A DNA stretch of 64,000 nt from Halomonas sp. QHL1 (GCF_001882345.1 NZ_MINL01000001.1:437944-501943); one strand, 5' to 3'. Shown: positions 33,623-42,791, numbered from the stretch's first letter. A program made the numbers and translations. The notes: a model not told the origin generated them from the letters alone.

Positions 33623-36109
33623 TTACTTAACGTTTTCTTCCTCCTGCTTAGGCGCTGGCGCAGGTTTTGCGTTGTGATCGATCAAGGTGGACTTATTCTT
33701 GGCAAAGGCATCGTAGGCAAAATCGTCCACAGTGAGCATTTCCAGAACCTCGGCCTCGAAGGTGCGCATGAACTCCGCGTCCTCGGCACTGATCAGGCCT
33801 TTTTCCAAACCGGCCTCAACGCGTGCTTCAGGGTGGAGTGCCGTCTGCGGTAGCTCGCCTTTGGCATAAGCCTTGTTCACCGTGCGGTAGATCGCTTCGG
33901 CGCGATCATAGTCGATCAGCAGGGCGTTGTAGCGTGCCAGCGGGTTGCGCTGCTCACCGTCGTCCGCATCCCAGGTGTTTTCCAGCAGCTTGGTACGCAG
34001 GGCACTGTGCGTAGAAACACGCTTAGCGATATCGCGCGCCAGGTCATCGTGGGGTTTATTCCAGCGGCGGCCGGTGGGCATCACTACGGCGTTGAGGGTT
34101 TTACCCAGGGCGCGGTTGGGTAGATTATCGAAAATCTCCACGAACGCCTGTTCGGCACGCTGAAGCAGGAAACGACAGCTGTAATGGAGCAGCGCTTCTT
34201 CGCCTTCTACTTTACTGCCCGCTTGCCACTGCTTGAGCACCATGGAAGTCAGGTAGAGGTTAGAAAGTACATCCCCTAGCCGCGCGGAGATCATTTCGCG
34301 TTTCTTCAGCGCTGAGCCCAGGCTTGCCATGGCGGCGTCGGCACATAGGCCAAAGCCTGCGGAAAGGCGGGCAATATCCTGAGCATAGATGGCGGCAGAG
34401 CCATCGAAGGGTACGCTGGCTTTACCGATGCCAAAGCCCAGGGTGAAGGCGCGCGCGGCGTTACCAAAGATCAGGCCTGCGTGACCGAAGAAGGCTTTAT
34501 CGAACGCCTTGATATCGTTGGCATCTTTGGCTGCTAGCTCTTCAAGTACGTAAGGATGGCAACGGATCGCGCCCTGACCGAAGATCATCAGGTTGCGGGT
34601 CATGATGTTGGCACCTTCCACGGTGATCGCCACCGGGTTGGCGCTGTAACCGATGCCGAGGTAGTTGCGTGGGCCAAGAGTAACCGCCTTGCCGCCGTGA
34701 ACATCCATGGCATCGCTAAGTAGTAAGCGCTGGAACTCGGTTAGCTGGCTTTTCAGGATGGCCGAGGGCACCGCAGGCTTTTCGCCGTGGTCGATCATGT
34801 TGGCGGTTTGATACACGGTGGCCTGGGAGATATAGGCAAGCGCCGCCATGCGGGCGAGGGGCTCTTGCACACCTTCCATTTCTGCCACCGGCACGTTGAA
34901 CTGGCGACGCACGCGAGTGAAACCGCCGCTCCAGCCTAGGGCGTAACGGGCGGTTCCGGTAGCGCCTGAGGGCAGCGTGATGCAGCGGCCAATCGAGAGA
35001 CACTCCACCAGCATACGCCAGCCTTGGCCAATCATGTCCGGGCCACCAATGATGGTATCCAGCGGTACAAAGACATCTTTACCAATGATCGGCCCGTTCA
35101 TAAACGGGCTGCCGATGGGGTGGTGGCGGCGGCCGATTTCCATACCGTCGGTATCGCGGGGGATCAACGCCAGGGTAATGCCGCGATCTTCTTCGTCACC
35201 GAGCAATTTTTCCGGGTCAAACAGACGGAAGGCAAGGCCAACCACAGTGGCGATAGGCGCCAGGGTGATCCAGCGTTTTTCGAAGTTTAGGCGCAGGCCA
35301 AGCACCTCTTCGCCGTTAATGGTTTGCTTGCACACTACGCCGGTATCGGGCAGCGAAGTGGCATCAGAGCCTGCGCGAGGGCCGGTGAGGCCAAAGCAGG
35401 GAATCTCACGGCCATCGGATAAGCGCGGTAGGTAGTGATCTTTCTGCTCTTGAGTACCGTATTTAAGCAGCAGCTCGCCAGGGCCGAGGGAGTTGGGTAC
35501 GCCCACGGTCACCATCAGGGTTTCGTTGGCAGAGAGCTTTTGCAGCACCATGGACTGCGCTTTGGCTGAGAAGCCAAGGCCGCCGTACTCCTTCGGAATA
35601 ATCATGCCGAAGAAGCCCTCTGCTTTCAGGAAGTCCCACAGCTGCTGGGGCAGGTCAGCGCGCTCTTGGGCGATATCCCAGGCGTTGCACATGCCAGCGG
35701 CTTTGGCACACTGATTGGCTAAGAAGGCTTTTTCATCGTCGCGCAGGCCGTCATCTTTAAAGGCGAGCAGCTTTTCCCACTGGGGTTTGCCTGAAAATAG
35801 CTCGCCGTCCCAAGAGACGCTGCCCGCTTCCAGGGCCGTGCGCTCGGTGGCGGAAACCTTGGGGGCGACTTTCTTAAAGGTGGCGAATAGGCGCGGTGTG
35901 AGCCACTTGCGACGCAGTGCGGGCAGGCCGGCCACTGCCACGGCAGCTGCGCCAATCAGCAGCAGTACGCCAATGACTTCTGCGTCAAACAGCAGGCCAA
36001 CAAGGCCCAATACGCCAAGCACCGCTAGTGCCGCTGGAGCACCTGCTTCGCGACGCATTACGACGAGCAAGCCAGCAATGGCGAGCACGATAAGGAGTAG
36101 GGTGAGCAT
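33623..36109 (-). CDS. fadE: Acyl-CoA dehydrogenase, FadE type
   Basis: First step of fatty-acid beta-oxidation: oxidises acyl-CoA to trans-2-enoyl-CoA with FAD. 828 residues, close to E. coli FadE (814) rather than the 380-residue soluble enzymes. The N-terminal 60 residues are hydrophobic (two short membrane segments around LLIVLAIAGLLVVM and GVLGLVGLLFDAEVIGVLLL). The core shows GMIIPKEYGGLGFSAKAQS, CFGLTGPRAGSDATSLPD and the FEKRWITLAPIATVVGLAF segment; the C-terminal DUF1974 part ends in a proline-rich tail. Single gene between two terminators. Confidence 0.93.
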   Translation of the reverse strand: MLTLLLIVLAIAGLLVVMRREAGAPAALAVLGVLGLVGLLFDAEVIGVLLLIGAAAVAVAGLPALRRKWLTPRLFATFKKVAPKVSATERTALEAGSVSWDGELFSGKPQWEKLLAFKDDGLRDDEKAFLANQCAKAAGMCNAWDIAQERADLPQQLWDFLKAEGFFGMIIPKEYGGLGFSAKAQSMVLQKLSANETLMVTVGVPNSLGPGELLLKYGTQEQKDHYLPRLSDGREIPCFGLTGPRAGSDATSLPDTGVVCKQTINGEEVLGLRLNFEKRWITLAPIATVVGLAFRLFDPEKLLGDEEDRGITLALIPRDTDGMEIGRRHHPIGSPFMNGPIIGKDVFVPLDTIIGGPDMIGQGWRMLVECLSIGRCITLPSGATGTARYALGWSGGFTRVRRQFNVPVAEMEGVQEPLARMAALAYISQATVYQTANMIDHGEKPAVPSAILKSQLTEFQRLLLSDAMDVHGGKAVTLGPRNYLGIGYSANPVAITVEGANIMTRNLMIFGQGAIRCHPYVLEELAAKDANDIKAFDKAFFGHAGLIFGNAARAFTLGFGIGKASVPFDGSAAIYAQDIARLSAGFGLCADAAMASLGSALKKREMISARLGDVLSNLYLTSMVLKQWQAGSKVEGEEALLHYSCRFLLQRAEQAFVEIFDNLPNRALGKTLNAVVMPTGRRWNKPHDDLARDIAKRVSTHSALRTKLLENTWDADDGEQRNPLARYNALLIDYDRAEAIYRTVNKAYAKGELPQTALHPEARVEAGLEKGLISAEDAEFMRTFEAEVLEMLTVDDFAYDAFAKNKSTLIDHNAKPAPAPKQEEENVK

Positions 36110-36279
36110 AGAGTCTCTCTCTGTTGTTGGCCTTTATTGCTGGCCAGCTGTTGTTAGATAAATCTGAGTCAGGAACGGCAACAAAACCGTCAATCGAACA
36201 CTTGTTTGAATATTGGCAGATGGAAGCCGCCTCGTGCAAGTATTTAGGCATGTTTAACGCTGCAAATGCGAGGCGCTCA

Positions 36280-36314
36280 TAAAAAAACGCCATGGCGTCA
36301 GGCCATGGCGTTTG
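36280..36314 (-). terminator. Terminator after betA
   Basis: AACGCCATGG (36287-36296) and CCATGGCGTT (36303-36312) form a ten-pair stem; on the minus strand it is followed by seven T residues. Located just beyond the betA stop at 36337 and before the fadE promoter region. Confidence 0.88.
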
Positions 36315-36336
36315 GAGTGGTAAACGGAGTAAATGT

Positions 36337-38010
36337 TCAGGCGCGTTTGGCCGGTGCACCGTTAGCTATATAGTAGTCAACGCTGGCGCGGGGGAGCGGC
36401 TCGTGACCTTTTATACGGTCGGCGATTTTCTCCGCCAGCATAATGGTGGGCGCGTTCAGGTTGCCGGTAGGAATCACCGGGAAGAGTGAAGCGTCTACGA
36501 CGCGAAGACCTTCAATTCCATGGACGCGACCCTGGCCATCGGTGACGGCCATTTCACCCTCGCCCATACGGCAACTACCGCAGGGGTGGTAGGCGGTTTC
36601 GGCGTGTTGCTTGACGAAGGCATCGAGTTCGGCATCGGACTGCACGTCAGGGCCGGGAGCTATCTCACGGCCACGGTATTTATCAAACGCTGGCTGGGCG
36701 ATGATATCGCGGGTGAGGCGTATGGCATCGCGGAACTCTTGCCAATCTTTGTCTTTGGCCATGTAGTTGAACAGAATGCTAGGCGCGGCGTGTGGATCTT
36801 TCGAGGTGAGTCGAATACGCCCACGGCTTTCTGAACGCATTGAGCCAACGTGGGCCTGGAAGCCATGGGCCTGCACCGCGCTTTTACCGTTGTAGCTAAT
36901 CGCGATGGGCAGGAAGTGGTACTGAAGATTTGGCCACTCCTCTTCATCGCGGCTGCGGATAAAGCCACAGGATTCAAACTGGTTGCTGGCGCCCACGCCG
37001 GTACCATTAAACAGCCACTCGGCGCCAATCTTGGGCTGGTTGTACCACTTCAGCGCGGGGTAGAGCGAAATCGGCTTTTTGCACTCGTACTGAATGTACA
37101 TCTCCAGGTGATCCTGGAGGTTTTCACCCACGCCGGGCAGGGCGTGAACCGTCTCGATATTCAGTTCGTTTAGCAGTTCCGGATCACCAATACCTGACCG
37201 CTGCAAAATCTGCGGCGAGGCGATGGCGCCGCCACACAAGATTACTTCGCGGCGTACATAGGCCTGCTGTTTTTCGCCTTTCTGTTTATAGCGAACACCC
37301 ACCGCACGTTTACCTTCAAACTCAATCACGTCGGTAACGGCATGAGTTTCTATGGTGAGGTTGTGGCGCTGTTTGGCGGTATCCAGGTAGCCTCGAGCAG
37401 TAGACGCACGGCGGCCTTTGGGTGTGACGAAGCGGTCCATGGGGCCGAAACCCTCTTGCTGGTAACCGTTAACGTCTTCGGTTTCCGGATAGCCTGCCTG
37501 CTTTCCTGCCTCGATAAAGATGCGATATAGCGGGTTGTTGGTGAATTTTGGCGTAGCAACGCTCACCGGGCCATCACTACCGTGGTAGCTGTTGGGGCCA
37601 ATATCGCGGGTTTCGCACTTTTTGAAGTAGGGCAGACAGCTTAGGTAGTCCCAATCTTCCAGCCCTGGCTGTTTGGCCCAGTTGTCGTAATCGAGTGCGT
37701 TGCCGCGGATATAGCACATGCCGTTAATCAGTGAGGAGCCACCCAGGCCTTTGCCGCGGCCACACTCCATGCGGCGACCATCCATATACGGCTCGGGGTC
37801 GGTTTCGAACGCCCAGTTGTAGCGCTTACCCTGCAGCGGAAATGCTAGAGCGGCGGGCATTTGGGTGCGGAAATCGAAGCGATAATCCGGCCCACCCGCT
37901 TCTAGCAACAGTACGCTGACGCTGCTGTCTTCGGTGAGGCGAGTAGCAAGCACATTGCCCGCCGAGCCTGCGCCGATAATGATGTAATCAAATTCGCGTG
38001 GTTGAGACAT
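36337..38010 (-). CDS. betA: Choline dehydrogenase
   Basis: GMC-family FAD flavoprotein of 557 residues that oxidises choline to betaine aldehyde at the membrane. FAD motif [20 protein letters not shown] near the N-terminus, GMC signature 1 around [20 protein letters not shown], signature 2 as [16 protein letters not shown], and the catalytic histidines in [10 protein letters not shown] and the late [15 protein letters not shown]. Nine bases after betB and in the same operon (betI-betB-betA). Makes the compatible solute glycine betaine together with BetB. Confidence 0.95.
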   Translation of the reverse strand: MSQPREFDYIIIGAGSAGNVLATRLTEDSSVSVLLLEAGGPDYRFDFRTQMPAALAFPLQGKRYNWAFETDPEPYMDGRRMECGRGKGLGGSSLINGMCYIRGNALDYDNWAKQPGLEDWDYLSCLPYFKKCETRDIGPNSYHGSDGPVSVATPKFTNNPLYRIFIEAGKQAGYPETEDVNGYQQEGFGPMDRFVTPKGRRASTARGYLDTAKQRHNLTIETHAVTDVIEFEGKRAVGVRYKQKGEKQQAYVRREVILCGGAIASPQILQRSGIGDPELLNELNIETVHALPGVGENLQDHLEMYIQYECKKPISLYPALKWYNQPKIGAEWLFNGTGVGASNQFESCGFIRSRDEEEWPNLQYHFLPIAISYNGKSAVQAHGFQAHVGSMRSESRGRIRLTSKDPHAAPSILFNYMAKDKDWQEFRDAIRLTRDIIAQPAFDKYRGREIAPGPDVQSDAELDAFVKQHAETAYHPCGSCRMGEGEMAVTDGQGRVHGIEGLRVVDASLFPVIPTGNLNAPTIMLAEKIADRIKGHEPLPRASVDYYIANGAPAKRA

Positions 38011-38019
38011 AAAAACTCC

Positions 38020-39489
38020 TTAAAACACCGACTCAAACGGGCCCATTTCAATCTGTACGGACTTGGTTTGGGTATAGTGATTAAGCGTCTCGATACCGTT
38101 TTCGCGACCAATGCCAGACTCTTTGTAACCGCCTACCGGCATTTCGGAAGGTGACTCACCCCAGGTGTTAATCCAGCAGATACCCGCTTCCAGCTGGTGA
38201 ATCACGCGGTGGGCACGGTTCAAGCTTTCACTGAAAACACCGGCAGCAAGGCCATAGGTGGTGTCATTGGCGCGGCGAATGACTTCTGCTTCGTCATCAA
38301 AGGCGAGCACCGACATCACTGGGCCGAAGATCTCTTCACGCACGATACGCATCTCGTCGGTGCAGTCGGTGAACACGGTAGGCGCTGCCCAGGCGCCATC
38401 GGCAAAGCTGCCAGTGTTCCAGTCGTCGCCACCCACGAGCAGGCGAGCGCCTTGCTCTTTGCCCAGGGCAATATAGGAGAGCACTTTCTCTTGATGCTCG
38501 AAGCTGACCAGCGGGCCAAAGTTAACGCTTGGGTCCATGGGGTCGCCTGCCTTGATACGCTTGACGCGCTCTACCAACTTGGCTTCAAAGGCGTCTTTAA
38601 CGCTGCATTCAACAAACACCCGCGTGCCGTTGGTGCAGATTTGGCCGCTGGAGTAGAAGTTGGCCATCATGGCGGCATCCGCAGCGCGATCAAGGTCGGC
38701 ATCTGCGAAGACCAGAAGCGGTGATTTGCCGCCCAGCTCCATGGTGACGTCTTTTAGCGTCGAGCTTGCGGCGGCGGCCATGACTTTTTTTCCGGTGCCC
38801 GCTTCGCCGGTGAACGAGACTTTGGCGATACCTGGGTGCTCGGTGAGCATGGCGCCCACGCGGCCGTCGCCCTGCACCACGTTAAAAACGCCGTTGGGCA
38901 AGCCTGCCTCAGTGAAGATTTCCGCTAGTTTCATAACGGTAAGCGGGGTCACTTCGCTGGGCTTGAATACCACTGCGTTGCCTGCCGCCAGCGCCGGTGC
39001 GGCTTTCCAGCAAGCAATTTGGATCGGGTAGTTCCAGGCGCCAATGGCGCCAATTACGCCCAGCGGTTCGCGGCGGGTGTAGACAAAAGAGCTATCGCGC
39101 AGGGGAATCTGGCTGCCTTCAATAGCAGGCGCCAAGCCAGCGTAATACTCCAGCGCATCCGCGCCGGTAACGATATCGACACTGGCGGTTTCGCTGATCG
39201 GCTTACCGGTGTTGCGGGTTTCCAGCTCGGCAAGCTGATCATTGCGTTCTCTTAGCAGCGCTACGGCGCGCAGCAGAATACGCGAGCGCTCCATGCCAGT
39301 CATCGCGGCCCACTCGCGCTGGCCCCGCTGAGCAGCGGCGACCGCTGTGTCGACATCGGTTTGGCTAGCTTGACCAATAGTGGCCAGCAGGCTGCCATCA
39401 AACGGGTTGGTAACGGTAAAAGTATCGCCTGAGGTGGCGGCTACCTGGCGACCATCAATATAAAGAGGCTGTACGTCTTGAGCGGCCAT
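38020..39489 (-). CDS. betB: Betaine aldehyde dehydrogenase
   Basis: NAD(P)-dependent aldehyde dehydrogenase of 489 residues making glycine betaine. Start at 39489, preceded by GGAG. Family motifs: [32 protein letters not shown], catalytic glutamate in [16 protein letters not shown], catalytic cysteine in [14 protein letters not shown], and the C-terminal [14 protein letters not shown] with SGIGRENG. Lies between betI and betA. Confidence 0.95.
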   Translation of the reverse strand: MAAQDVQPLYIDGRQVAATSGDTFTVTNPFDGSLLATIGQASQTDVDTAVAAAQRGQREWAAMTGMERSRILLRAVALLRERNDQLAELETRNTGKPISETASVDIVTGADALEYYAGLAPAIEGSQIPLRDSSFVYTRREPLGVIGAIGAWNYPIQIACWKAAPALAAGNAVVFKPSEVTPLTVMKLAEIFTEAGLPNGVFNVVQGDGRVGAMLTEHPGIAKVSFTGEAGTGKKVMAAAASSTLKDVTMELGGKSPLLVFADADLDRAADAAMMANFYSSGQICTNGTRVFVECSVKDAFEAKLVERVKRIKAGDPMDPSVNFGPLVSFEHQEKVLSYIALGKEQGARLLVGGDDWNTGSFADGAWAAPTVFTDCTDEMRIVREEIFGPVMSVLAFDDEAEVIRRANDTTYGLAAGVFSESLNRAHRVIHQLEAGICWINTWGESPSEMPVGGYKESGIGRENGIETLNHYTQTKSVQIEMGPFESVF

Positions 39490-39512
39490 GTCGGTCTCCT
39501 TAAATATAAAAA

Positions 39513-40133
39513 TTAACTGTTCGTGTGGGATGCAGGCGTTGTGCATCCATAATGAGCAAAAAGCTGATCGAGATAGGTGTGGGCAAGAAGGCGAGCTTCG
39601 TCAGCATCTAATCCTTCTGGAGTAAGGGCGCCACGTAGCCACAGGCCGTCGATCATGGCAGCCAAACCACGCGCTGCGTTACGGGCTTCTGCGCGGGGCA
39701 TAACGCGTCGAAACTGGTGACATAAGTTGCTGTAAAGACGACGATCATTGACGTTTTGCAGCCGCTGCAGCATAGGTTTATGCATGCTGCTGGCCCAGAA
39801 CGCTAACCACGTCTTGGCGGCGGGACCGGTGACCTGGGTGCGGTCAAAGTTACCCTCAATAATGGCGCCAATATGAGCATGGGGAGAGCCGTCTTCCAAC
39901 GCATGGCGGCGCACCGCAACGGCCCCGGTCAGGTCGGTCAGGATTTGCCGCATTGTCGCTTCCAGCAAGCCATCTTTACCGCCAAAGTAGTGACTGATAA
40001 TGCCGGCTGAAACACCCGCATGGCGTGCAATGCGCATCACGGTAGTTTCGGCTAGGCCGACCTCATCAATGGCTGCCATGGTTGCGGTAATTAACTGCTG
40101 GCGGCGTATCGGTTCCATTCCCACCTTTGGCAC
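39513..40133 (-). CDS. betI: Choline-responsive repressor BetI (TetR family)
   Basis: 206 residues from a GTG at 40133 (reads [20 protein letters not shown], the exact family start), preceded by GGAG. The helix-turn-helix reads [32 protein letters not shown]. BetI represses the bet genes and is relieved by choline. First gene of betIBA. A palindrome resembling the known BetI site lies 92 bp upstream, between betI and the divergent choline-binding protein. Confidence 0.95.
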   Translation of the reverse strand: MPKVGMEPIRRQQLITATMAAIDEVGLAETTVMRIARHAGVSAGIISHYFGGKDGLLEATMRQILTDLTGAVAVRRHALEDGSPHAHIGAIIEGNFDRTQVTGPAAKTWLAFWASSMHKPMLQRLQNVNDRRLYSNLCHQFRRVMPRAEARNAARGLAAMIDGLWLRGALTPEGLDADEARLLAHTYLDQLFAHYGCTTPASHTNS

Positions 40134-40220
40134 AGCGCTCTCCTAATTCGTTGAATGCCTAACAGGGCCACTGCTTGAAACCCAGGCGTAGACATGATTA
40201 CCTAACAATGATGGCATTTT

Positions 40221-40246
40221 TTTATTGAACGTTCAATCAATAAAAA
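40221..40246. promoter_or_regulatory. BetI-like operator in the betI-choX intergenic region
   Basis: TTGAACGTTCAA (40225-40236) is a perfect 12-bp palindrome, extended by TTTTAT on one side and (C)AATAAAA on the other to an imperfect 24-bp palindrome. It resembles the E. coli BetI site, which contains GACGTTCAAT. Position between the divergent genes suggests control of both. Confidence 0.65.
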
Positions 40247-40336
40247 GACGCCGAATATTTCTACGCACTGCGACCACGGCAGCAACTGAGTGTTCGTATC
40301 TATGTAATTAGCAATAAGCTTATAAAGGGGACAACG

Positions 40337-41275
40337 ATGATGAGCAGAACTTCTTCACGCTACGCAGGTGCTTTATTGCTGGCAGCGGGCCTGCCAGCGG
40401 CGGCTTTTGCAAACGAGTGCAGCAGCGTGCGCTTTGCCGAAGTGGGTTGGACGGATATTACCGCCACCACTGCGCTCGCCAGCGAAGTTCTCGAAGGGCT
40501 TGGCTATGAACCAAGCGTCGATACAGTTTCCGTGCCGATTGCCTACGCCGGTATGCGAAACAACGATTTCGATGTCTTCCTGGGTAACTGGATGCCCTCG
40601 ATGGCTTCTATTAGCGACCCCTACATCGAGCGCGGTGAAGTTGAGCGCTTGGTGGCCAATCTGGAAGGGGCCAAGTACACCTTGGCAGTGCCCCAATACG
40701 TTTATGATGCAGGTGTGACGTCGGTTAACGATTTGGCTGAGCATGCGGATCAGTTTGATCGCAGCGTGCACGGTATCGAAGCGGGCAACGACGGCAACGA
40801 GCTAATCGAGCAGATGATCGATGACGACGCTTACGGGTTAGGCGATTGGCAGGTTATTGATTCTAGTGAAGCGGGAATGCTCGCCGAACTGCGCGCTAGA
40901 GTGCCCAATGAGCAGTGGATGGTGTTTTTAGGCTGGGAGCCGCACCCCATGAATTCTAACTTCGAGATGGCCTATCTGTCGGATGCCGATGACTATTTCG
41001 GCCCAGATTTAGGTGGCGCGACCGTGCACACCAATACTCGTGCAGGGTTCGTGGATGAGTGCCCGAACGTAGGTACTTTGCTGCGCAATATGACCTTTAC
41101 GCTGGAAATGGAAAATCAGCTAATGAGCTCGATCATGGATGATGGTGAAGATCCCCGTGATGCCGCGCGTGACTACTTGAAGGCCAATGATAGTGTGCTG
41201 GACGAGTGGTTAGACGGCGTGACAACACGCGACGGCGAGCCCAGTTTAGAGGCCGTACGCGCCGCTATTCAGTAA
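40337..41275 (+). CDS. choX: Choline/betaine ABC transporter substrate-binding protein (orphan)
   Basis: 312 residues, signal peptide (ALLLAAGLPAAAFA), OpuAC-family periplasmic binding protein. ChoX-like features: VRFAEVGWTDITATTALASE, DVFLGNWMPSM (aromatic cage tryptophan) and WMVFLGWEPHPMN. Binds choline or related quaternary amines for import. No permease or ATPase gene follows; the next gene is a tRNA. As with orphan CbcX/CaiX/BetX proteins of Pseudomonas it may dock on a transporter encoded elsewhere. Divergent from betIBA and sharing the putative BetI operator. Name by family similarity. Confidence 0.85.
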   Translation: MMSRTSSRYAGALLLAAGLPAAAFANECSSVRFAEVGWTDITATTALASEVLEGLGYEPSVDTVSVPIAYAGMRNNDFDVFLGNWMPSMASISDPYIERGEVERLVANLEGAKYTLAVPQYVYDAGVTSVNDLAEHADQFDRSVHGIEAGNDGNELIEQMIDDDAYGLGDWQVIDSSEAGMLAELRARVPNEQWMVFLGWEPHPMNSNFEMAYLSDADDYFGPDLGGATVHTNTRAGFVDECPNVGTLLRNMTFTLEMENQLMSSIMDDGEDPRDAARDYLKANDSVLDEWLDGVTTRDGEPSLEAVRAAIQ

Positions 41276-41306
41276 GCCAGTTTCGATACGCTTTGTTGGC
41301 TAGCAG

Positions 41307-41333
41307 GGCAAGCCGGGATCCGGCTTGCCTTTC
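41307..41333 (+). terminator. Weak terminator hairpin after choX
   Basis: GGCAAGCCGG (41307-41316) and CCGGCTTGCC (41320-41329) form a perfect ten-pair stem, followed only by TTTCG, so termination may be partial or factor-aided. Confidence 0.6.
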
Positions 41334-41354
41334 GTTATCAAGGTAGGCATAATC
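41325..41354 (+). promoter_or_regulatory. Candidate sigma-70 promoter for tRNA-Met
   Basis: TTGCCT (41325-41330) and CATAAT (41349-41354) are spaced by 18 bp, about 20 bp before the tRNA. The -35 element overlaps the end of the preceding hairpin. Confidence 0.4.
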
Positions 41355-41376
41355 TGCACCCGTTGATGAGGGAAAG

Positions 41377-41452
41377 GCTACGTAGCTCAGCTGGTTAGAG
41401 CACATCACTCATAATGATGGGGTCCCCTGTTCAAATCAGGGCGTAGCCACCA
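41377..41452 (+). tRNA. tRNA-Met (anticodon CAT), elongator type
   Basis: 76 nt cloverleaf with encoded CCA. Acceptor GGCTACG pairs with CGTAGCC, discriminator A, D-loop AGCTCAGCTGGTTAGAGC, anticodon stem CATCA/TGATG with loop CTCATAA (anticodon CAT at 41410-41412), T-arm CCCTG-TTCAAAT-CAGGG. The paired first acceptor base pair (G-C) argues against an initiator tRNA, and the ATAA following the anticodon is typical of elongator methionine. A tRNA-Ile(CAT, lysidine) is less likely from the acceptor sequence. Confidence 0.9.
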
Positions 41453-41463
41453 CATCAGCATTA

Positions 41464-41490
41464 GCACACTCAAGTAATAACAGAGTGTGC
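41464..41490 (+). repeat. Hairpin between tRNA-Met and ffs
   Basis: GCACACTC (41464-41471) and GAGTGTGC (41483-41490) form an eight-pair stem with an 11-base loop and no T run. It may guide processing if tRNA and 4.5S RNA are co-transcribed. Confidence 0.5.
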
Positions 41491-41495
41491 CGCTA

Positions 41496-41607
41496 TGGTG
41501 GCCCCTTAGGTCCTCCCGCAACGCTAAACTGCGAACCCCGCCAGGCCCGGAAGGGAGCAACGGTAGTGGTGGCTGCGTGTGCCGGGATGTGGCTTTTGGG
41601 GCCGCCT
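41496..41607 (+). ncRNA. ffs: 4.5S RNA of the signal recognition particle
   Basis: The SRP core is unmistakable: TCCTCCCGCAACGC at the 5' arm, the apical CAGGCCCGGAAGGGAGCA loop (GGAA tetraloop, Ffh binding site) and the GTGTGCCGGGATGTGGCT 3' arm. The terminal helix GGTGGCCCC (41497-41505) pairs fully with GGGGCCGCC (41598-41606), giving a 110-nt RNA, followed by TTTTTG. The RNA binds Ffh to target membrane proteins co-translationally. ffs is also a known attachment site for certain Tn7-like elements, relevant to the sequence just downstream. Confidence 0.95.
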
Positions 41608-41611
41608 CCAT

Positions 41612-41945
41612 TTTTGTAGTCTCTCCTTCAAAGTGGCACAAATTGTCCTGCTGCTGTCATTTTTTGCCTTTCCTCTTGGCATAACCTACTTTTGTAGTAA
41701 TAAAACAAAAATAGGTGTACTGCCATGTATACCCGTACCTTGCGTCCTTCCCCTATCAAGCACATCTATAAATTTGCTAGTCACAAGAATGGCAATGTCC
41801 AGACTGTTGAGTCCTCACTCGAATTTAATGCATGCATTCATTTTGAATATGCCAACGAGGCAAGGTCCTTCGTTGCTGTCGTTTTCACTTCAATTTGGCA
41901 TAAAGTTCCTTTTAACGTGACATAACTTTATTTTAGCGCACATAT
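41612..41945 (+). mobile_element. Relic of a Tn7-like transposon end next to ffs
   Basis: Begins right after ffs. It holds five short motifs related to TTGGCATAA at 41633-41641, 41654-41662 (CTGTCATTT), 41676-41684, 41895-41903 and 41917-41925. The intervals are 21, 22 and (second group) 22 bp, as expected of tandem TnsB-type transposase sites. Between the two groups is a truncated tnsA-like gene. A nine-base direct repeat TTTTGTAGT occurs at 41612-41620 and 41690-41698. No tnsB, tnsC, tniQ or CRISPR array is visible in the window, so this is a remnant. The two motif groups point the same way, not inverted, so the second group may derive from another insertion event. Interpretation is inference. 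Confidence 0.5.
41725..41925 (+). pseudogene. Truncated TnsA-like transposon endonuclease, N-terminal fragment
   Basis: 66 codons with AGGTG seven bases before the ATG. Residues 1-49 (MYTRTLRPSPIKHIYKFASH, then a segment with ESSLEFNACIHFEY) match the start of short TnsA proteins of Tn7-like elements as I recall them: basic RxLxPSxxKHxYKF opening and the ESxLEF stretch that carries the first catalytic glutamate. After about residue 49 the similarity ends, the PDDEXK aspartate and lysine are missing, and the frame stops. TnsA cuts the 5' ends at the transposon borders together with TnsB. The fragment cannot be active. Located 118 bp downstream of ffs and reading away from it, as tnsA does from glmS in Tn7. 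Confidence 0.6.
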
Positions 41946-41949
41946 ATAA

Positions 41950-41986
41950 AAAAGCGCTTGCTCTAATAAACATCGCAAGCGCTTTT
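41950..41986. terminator. Bidirectional terminator
   Basis: AAAAGCGCTTG (41950-41960) and CAAGCGCTTTT (41976-41986), a perfect inverted repeat with A and T tracts on each side. It can serve the DUF2892 operon arriving from the right (stop at 42013) and anything transcribed from the left. Confidence 0.8.
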
Positions 41987-42012
41987 CTGTGATCTTGTTT
42001 ACTTAATAGACA

Positions 42013-42201
42013 CTATTTAGTTTTGCAGGTATTAAAGCCTATTAATTTATAAGCTGGGCAGAAGTTAAATAGCCCGGTGGCCAGCGGCAATACGCCGATC
42101 CAGCCCCACACCCCGATAGTACCTGTTAGGGCCAGTGCGATCAGTGCAATCCCAATCAGGAAGCGTAAGATTTTATCGATACCACCGACATTGCGACTCA
42201 T
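42013..42201 (-). CDS. DUF2892 (YgaP-like) small membrane protein
   Basis: 62 residues: MSRNVGGIDKILRFLIGIAL, two hydrophobic segments, then the conserved GLFNFCPAYKLIGFNTCK end with two cysteines. DUF2892 parts are fused to rhodanese in E. coli YgaP; here the gene follows a separate rhodanese and a DsrE-like gene on the same strand. Probably assists sulfane-sulfur handling at the membrane (inference). Last gene of the module. Confidence 0.85.
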   Translation of the reverse strand: MSRNVGGIDKILRFLIGIALIALALTGTIGVWGWIGVLPLATGLFNFCPAYKLIGFNTCKTK

Positions 42202-42229
42202 AATTGACTCCTTAATTTCAGTTGGGAGC

Positions 42230-42718
42230 TCAAAAACTGTAAACAGGAATGGACGGATCGCGCATCATTTCCGCTATGGGGCCAGGTGCCGCAACACCCA
42301 CGCCTTCAAGAAGGTCGCCTTCTTCGTTTTCGCTGTTGGGCAGGTAAATGGCACACACATCCACGCTGGCGCCATTCTCTAAAAGCATATTAAGCATGCC
42401 TTCCGGTTTGACTTGGCCTGCCGGGTTGCTCGGTGGCGTGTTGATAGCGTCAGCACTTGCGTATCCACCGATGGCCAAATCACCAGCAGCATCACACAGC
42501 AGTATATGCAGGTGGGTGCCTTGCTGCTGCATGGCGTTGGATAGAATCATGGCCATGCCTTGTGTCTGCAGTGAGTCGCTAGTAAGGATAACTAAGGCCT
42601 GATCTTCAGCTCCGTTGCTACCATTGCTTTCAGCCATTGAGAAGCTAGAGAAACCGATGGCAGCAGTAGCAACTGCCAGTGTCAAGATCGTATTGCTGGT
42701 CTTATGTGTAATAGTCAT
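42230..42718 (-). CDS. Exported DsrE/DsrF-like protein
   Basis: 162 residues from ATG 42718 (GAGGTGACC upstream), signal peptide LAVATAAIGFSSFSMA. The DsrE fold is seen in ALVILTSDSLQTQGMAMILS, HILLCDAAGDLAIGG and the family cysteine in GASVDVCAIYLPNS. Such proteins carry persulfide sulfur on a cysteine. Position between a periplasmic rhodanese and a DUF2892 membrane protein suggests a sulfur relay in the periplasm (inference). Confidence 0.75.
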   Translation of the reverse strand: MTITHKTSNTILTLAVATAAIGFSSFSMAESNGSNGAEDQALVILTSDSLQTQGMAMILSNAMQQQGTHLHILLCDAAGDLAIGGYASADAINTPPSNPAGQVKPEGMLNMLLENGASVDVCAIYLPNSENEEGDLLEGVGVAAPGPIAEMMRDPSIPVYSF

Positions 42719-42791
42719 GCGGTCACCTCGTTGGTTTTGATCAATATCTTGGCCCTGCTGCTGATCAAGCAGTGGCCCATTTATCTGAAGC

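Noticed and set aside
41487..41684. Open frame across the 4.5S RNA gene
   Set aside because: The sequence is fully explained by the ffs RNA fold; no protein similarity.
41607..42012. CRISPR array or guide near the tnsA relic
   Set aside because: No regularly spaced 28-bp-type repeats with unique spacers are visible; the short motifs are 9 bp at about 22-bp steps.
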